Origin: Rhinopithecus roxellana
Lineage: Eukaryota; Chordata; Mammalia; Primates; Cercopithecidae
Direction of reading: 5' to 3'
DNA length: 64,000 nt
Assembly (NCBI RefSeq): GCF_007565055.1
Contig: NC_044561.1
Coordinates: 31,699,483-31,763,482, forward strand
Made by a program: the position numbers and the translations under genes. The notes beneath the pieces are model-generated. The model ran no database searches and was not told the origin of the DNA. It saw only the letters and a program-made list of their open reading frames with translations. Position 1 is the first letter of the stretch. Each line of letters opens with the position of its first letter. Below, in pieces: positions 59,201-64,000 of this stretch.

Positions 59201-62200
59201 TTCTAGAGGAACAAAATATTAAGGTTGGAGTTCTTTCATTGCTTTTAGGGTTTCTGGACTTGGCTGCTTAATATGATTAGACCCCAAAATGTTAAGGACT
59301 TTACTTCTAATAGTATGGAGAACACCTATAATCCTTGGCATGAACTGCATAGAAAGTTATGCAAAATAAATGCATTTGACATTCCTGATTCATCGGTCAT
59401 GAGAGGCAAGGAACTTAGTGACTCTATACATAATACCTTTGATCGTATGTGGAGAACCAAGGAAAATAATGAAGCTGGTTGGTTGCTCCTAAGTTCAGTG
59501 GACAAAATGATGAAAAAAAAAATGATGAACTCAGGGATTCTATCTCCTGGCTTCAGAAGCAGATACTGAGCCTCAAATGTGCTAAGAGGGCCCTGAGTGA
59601 GAGTCCTATCTCCTATCGAGAAAGAGCTGAAATTGTGGGAAAAGCAGACACAAGCTCTCATTATGTGCATGGCTGACCTGCAGTGAAAGGTGCATGCACA
59701 GCCTCACCAGGGGTCTACTGTTAAAGTGAGGGCATTGATTGGAAAAGAATAGGACCCTGCAACTTGGAATGGGGACGTGTGAGAGGGCCCTGATGGAGCT
59801 GGGGACATTGAGCTTGTAAACTCTGATAAACCTTTTTTGCCTGAAGAAACAGCTTCCTCAGCTCCACTAGTGGCAACATCCCCTCCCCACCTCATGCTGC
59901 CATCATCCTTTCCACCTTTGTCTGAGGAGATATACCCTACGTTGCCTGAGGCAACAGTAATGGCCTCCACTGAGGCAGTTGCCAGGCAAGATAATGTTGA
60001 TTCTCCTTAGGAGCCACCCACAACACTCCTGTTTGGTCCTAGACCTATAACTAAAGTCCCAGTGGGCCCCTAGAAGTGAGGATGAGAGTGTGACCCATGA
60101 GGGAGTGAACTACACCTGAAAATAACTGCTTGAGTTTTCTAATTTATATAAACAGAAATCTGAACAATAATCATGGGAATGGAGATTAAGGGTGTGGATA
60201 ATTGTGGAAAAAAACATAGAGTTGGATCAGGTTGAATTCATTGATTTGGGCCCACTAAGCAGGGATTCTGCATTTGATGTTGTAGGTTGGGGAGATAAAA
60301 GAGGTTCTAATAGTTTATTTGCTTGGTTAGCTGAAAATATGATTAAAAGATGGCCCACTGTGAGTGAGCTGGAAATTCCTGATCTTCCTTGGTTTAATGT
60401 AGAGAAAGGGATCCAAAGGCTCAGGGAGATTGGGATGCTGGAGTGGATTAGTCATTTTAGACCTACTCATCCCATCTGGGAGAGTCCAGCAGATATACCC
60501 TTGACCAATACTTTGTGAAATAGATTTGTGAGTGCGGCACCTGCCGTCTTTGAAGAGCTCTGTGATTGCTCTTCTCTATATGCCACATCTAACAGTGGAA
60601 ACTGCAGTCATTCAACTGCAAATCTTAAATGCAATGGGAAAAATTGGATCCCGAGGTGGCAGGGGCCAAGTGGTGGCACTCAACCATCAAAGGCAAGGTG
60701 GGTGTAGCTACCAGAATGGACGGCAGAGGCAAAGTCTCAATCAGAATAGTGTGACTTATGTAGAGCTCTGACATTGGCTAATTAATCATGGTGTTCCTAG
60801 AAGTTAAATTGATAGGAAACCTACTGCATTCTTACTTAATTTATATAAGCAGAGAACTTATAGATTGAGTAGACAAAAGACGATTCTGAATTACAAGTAC
60901 AGAGAATCACAGCCCCTCAATCAATTTCCGTACTTGAACCAGTTTACAGACCTAGAACCCTTTGAATGAAGGAGAGGCTGGGTCTTGTGGAAGGACCCCA
61001 CTACACTACCAACAATTTATGCTGTTAATTCTTTCTCCAATCATTTCCCAAAGAGACCTCTAGCCTCTACCAGGGTAACTGTGGATTGGGGAAATGGAAA
61101 TGATCAGACATTTCAGGGACTACTGGACACTGGCTCTGAGCTGACATTGACTCCACGGGACATAAAATGTCATTGTCATTCTCTAATTTAAGTAGGGGCT
61201 TATGGAGGTCAGGTAATTAATGAAGTTTTAGCCCAGGTCTGACTTAAAGTGGGTTCAGTGGGTCCCCAGACTCATCCTGTGGTCATTTCCCCAGTGCCAG
61301 AAAGCATAATTGGCATATACATGCTTAGCAGCTGGCAGAACCCACACATTGGCTCCCTGACTGATAGGGTGAGGGCTATTATGGTGGAAAAGGCCAAATG
61401 GAAGTTATTAGAGCTGCCTTTACCTAGAAAAATAGTAAATCATAAACAATATCTCATCCCTGGAGGGATTGCAGAGATTAGTGCCACCAGCAAGGACTTG
61501 AAAGATGCAGGGATGGTGATCCCCACCATATCCTCTTTGAACTCTCCCATTTGGGCTGTGCAGGGGACAGATGGGTCTTGGAAAATGACAGTGGATTATC
61601 GTAAGCTTAACCAAGTGGTGACTGCAAGTGCAGCTGTTCTACCAGATGTGGTTTCATTGCCTGAGAAAATTACCACTTCTCCTGGTACCTGGTATGCAGC
61701 CATTGACTTGGCAAATAACTTTTTCTCCATTCCTGTCCATAAGGCCAACCAGAAGCAATTTCCCTTCAGCTGGCAAGGCCAGCAATATACCTTTACTGTC
61801 CTATATCAGAGTATATTAGCTCTCTGGCTTTGTGTCATTATCTTATTTGGAGAGACCTTGATCACTTTTCCCTTCCGTAAGATATAACACTGGTATATTA
61901 CATTGATGACGTTATGCTGATTGGATCCAGTGAGTGAGAAGTAGTGAACTCACTAGACTTATTGGTGAGACATTTGCATGCCAGAGGATGGAAAATAAAT
62001 CCAACTAAAATTTAGGGACTTTCTACCTTAGCAAAATTTCTAAGTGTTCAGTGATGTGGGGCCTGTCGAGATATTCCTTCTAAGGTAAAAGAGAAGTTGC
62101 TGCATTTGGCCCCTCCGACAACCAAGAAAAAGGCACAACTCCTAGTGGGCTGGTTTGGATTTTGAAGGCAACACCTCCCTTATTTGAGTGTGTTACTCTG

Positions 62201-62842
62201 GCTGACTTATCCAGTGACCTGAAAGGCTGCCATTTTTCAGTGGGATCCTAAACTAGAGAAGGCTCTGCAACAGGTCCAGGCTGCTGTGCAAGCTGTTCTT
62301 CCACTTGGGCCATATGACCCATCAGATCCAATGGTGCTTGAGGTGTCAGTGGCAGATGGGGATGCTGTTTGGAGCCTTTGGCAGGCCCCTGTAGGTGAAA
62401 CACAGTGGGGGCCTCTAGGATTTGGAGTAAGGCCCTGCCATCTTCTGCAGATAACTACTCTTCTTTTGAGAAACAGCTCTTGGCCTGTTACTGGGCTTTG
62501 GTAGAAATTGAATGCCAGACTATGGGTCATCAAGTCACCATGCGACCTGAACTGCCTATCATGAACTGGGTGTTTTCTGACCCATCTAGCCATAGGTGGG
62601 GTATGCACAGCAGCATTCCATTATCAAATGGAAGTAGTATGTACGTGACTGGGCTCAAGCAGGTCCAGAGGGCACAAGTAAGTTACAAGAGGAAGTGACT
62701 CAAATGCCCATGGTCTCCACTCCTGCCACTCTTCCTTCTCTCCCCTTCTCTCCCCCAGCCTGCACCGATAGCTTCATCAGGAGTTCACGATAATCAATTG
62801 ATAGAGGAAGAGATGACAAGGGCCTGGTTAGTAAACTACCCT
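59201..62842 (+). pseudogene. HERV-L internal region, plus copy: leader, gag, protease, RT, part of RNase H
   Basis: Leader and gag from about 59270 (60192-60518 reads VEFIDLGPLSRDSAFDVVGW). A protease active site L-D-T-G-S is at 61123-61137. Reverse transcriptase in 61249-61887 includes VDYRKLNQVV and AAIDLANNFFSIPVH; Y-I-D-D at 61899-61910 is in another frame. RNase H starts in 62240-62698. The copy then stops at about 62830. Stops and frameshifts occur throughout (for example TGA at 60770-60772, TAG at 61925 region). No integrase, dUTPase or env follows. Confidence 0.85.
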
Positions 62843-62908
62843 TAGTAAACTCCCTTTTATATACACATTTATCCTATTAGTTCTGTCCCTCTAGAGAACC
62901 CTAACACA
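62843..62908 (+). mobile_element. HERV-L 3' LTR remnant (last ~65 bp), plus copy
   Basis: Only the R/U5-like end survives: 'tagtaaactccctttt', TA-rich bases, 'ctattagttctgtccctc' and 'ctaacaca'. It abuts the RNase H text. Confidence 0.8.
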
Positions 62909-64000
62909 GTGGTCTATGTACTTAAGTGTGTTTTTGTGGTGGCCAGTAACGGTCTTTTGTTCCAATATTTAGCCCTCCCTTAAGGACCTTTTGTAAGGCA
63001 GGTCTGATGGTAAGAAATTACCTTAGCGGCCGGGCGCGGTGGCTCAAGCCTGTAATCCCAGCACTTTGGGAGGCCGAGACGGGCGCATCACGAGGTCAGG
63101 AGATCGAGACCATCCTGGCTAATACGGTGAAACCCCGTCTCTACTAAAAAAATACAAAAAACTAGCCGGGCGCGGTGGCGGCGCCTGTAGTCCCAGCTAC
63201 TCCGGAGGCTGAGGCAGGAGAATGGCGGGAACCCGGGAGGCGGAGCTTGCAGTGAGCTGAGATCCGGCCACTGCACTCCAGCCTGGGTGACAGAGCGAGA
63301 CTCCGTCTCAAAAAAAAAAAAAAAAAAAAAAAAAAAGAAATTACCTTAGCATTTGCTTGTTTGAAAAGGAGTTTATTTCCCCTTCACCTATGAAGCTTAG
63401 TTTGGCTCGATGTAAAATTCTTGGTTGGAATTTCTTTTCCTTAAGAAGGCTGTATATAGGTATCCCGTCTCTTCTGGCTTGTGGGGTTTCTGCTGAAATG
63501 CCAGCTGTTCACCTGACAGGATTTCCTCTGTAGGTGACCTGCCCCTTCTCTCTAGCTGTCTTTAACATTTTTTCTTTCATTTTGACCTTGAAGAATTTGA
63601 TGACTACATGTCCTGGGGATCATTGTCTTGCATAGTATCTCACAGGGGTTCTGTGCCTTTCCTTAATTTGAATGTTTCCTCTCTAGTTAGCTTAGGAAAA
63701 TTTTCATGGATGATAGCCTTGACTATGCTTTCCAAGTTGCTTGCTTGCTTTCTCTCTCTTTCAGGGATGCCAATGAGTCATAGATTTGGTTCCTTTACAT
63801 AATCCCATATTTCTGGGAGGTTTTATTCATCCTTCTTTATTGTATCTTTATTTGTGTTTAAGTAATTTTGGAGAACTGGTCTACAATATCTGAGATTCTT
63901 TCGTCACCTTGGTTTATTGTTTCTTTGTTTTTGTCTAAGTAATTTTGGAGAACTGGTCTTTAATATCTGAGATTCTTTCATCAGCTTGTTTTATTCTGCT
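62909..64000 (-). mobile_element. L1 5'UTR/ORF1 region, reverse orientation, split by an AluYR
   Basis: The + strand reads the complement of L1 ORF1, e.g. 'catttgcttgtttgaaaagg', 'atgaagcttagtttggctcg', 'ttctcttctggcttgtgggg' in part, 'gatgccaatgagtcatag' and 'catatttctgggagg'. It runs off the window end. An AluYR lies at 63028. Confidence 0.75.
63028..63334 (+). mobile_element. AluYR-type Alu
   Basis: Near-consensus copy with gatccggccactgc and a long pure A-tail. Duplications aagaaattaccttagc at 63012-63027 and 63335-63350. Confidence 0.94.

Noticed and set aside
61249..61887. 212-codon RT frame as an active retroviral polymerase
   Set aside because: YIDD lies out of frame downstream, with stops before RNase H, and integrase is missing; it is a dead HERV-L copy.

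Overview
This is a gene-poor, repeat-dense stretch of primate nuclear DNA, most likely from an Old World monkey. All classes of primate repeats are present: Alu, L1, MaLR/ERV-L LTRs, hAT MITEs and a MIR. Four Alu copies (3232, 48699, 50098 and 63028) share the right-arm change 'gatccggccactgc' in place of the ape/human 'gatcgcgccactgc'; from memory this marks the AluYR lineage of cercopithecids. Repeat family names are assigned from memory of consensus sequences, not from a search.

The one intact host gene is N6AMT1 (HEMK2/KMT9-alpha), read on the + strand from 23443 to 41103. All six coding exons (134, 87, 91, 84, 142 and 107 nt) can be joined through GT/AG junctions with matching phase into a 214-codon frame, the same length as human N6AMT1. 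It starts in a small CpG-rich, TATA-less promoter with a perfect NRF1 consensus and an 11-bp inverted repeat just before the ATG. Intron 4 (9.7 kb) holds an RPS4X processed pseudogene and an almost complete L1. Intron 5 holds about 850 bp of nearly pure pyrimidine. An ERV-L fragment in the same orientation begins about 280 bp after the stop codon.

Upstream (1-23 kb) the sequence is nested repeats. The main features are an L1 that received an HSPD1 (HSP60) processed pseudogene, which in turn received an Alu; a MER1-type hAT MITE containing an Alu; several solo LTRs; and many Alus.

Downstream (41-64 kb) are a sense ERV-L pol remnant with its 3' LTR, a run of three further LTRs, an old L1 broken up by three Alus, and two HERV-L copies in opposite orientation (54.9-58.0 kb minus, 58.7-62.9 kb plus). 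Their 5' LTRs face each other across a 750-bp spacer that carries a 42-bp near-perfect palindrome. The plus copy still shows the tRNA-Leu primer binding site that defines HERV-L.

The most interesting single observation is the L1 at 32540-37654. Its 5' end joins the first ~70 nt of the L1 5'UTR directly to a point inside ORF1, at what looks like an mRNA splice junction, inside perfect 20-bp target-site duplications. That is the signature of a spliced integrated retrotransposed element. I found no CRISPR array, tRNA or rRNA gene, and no sign of a new protein-coding system.
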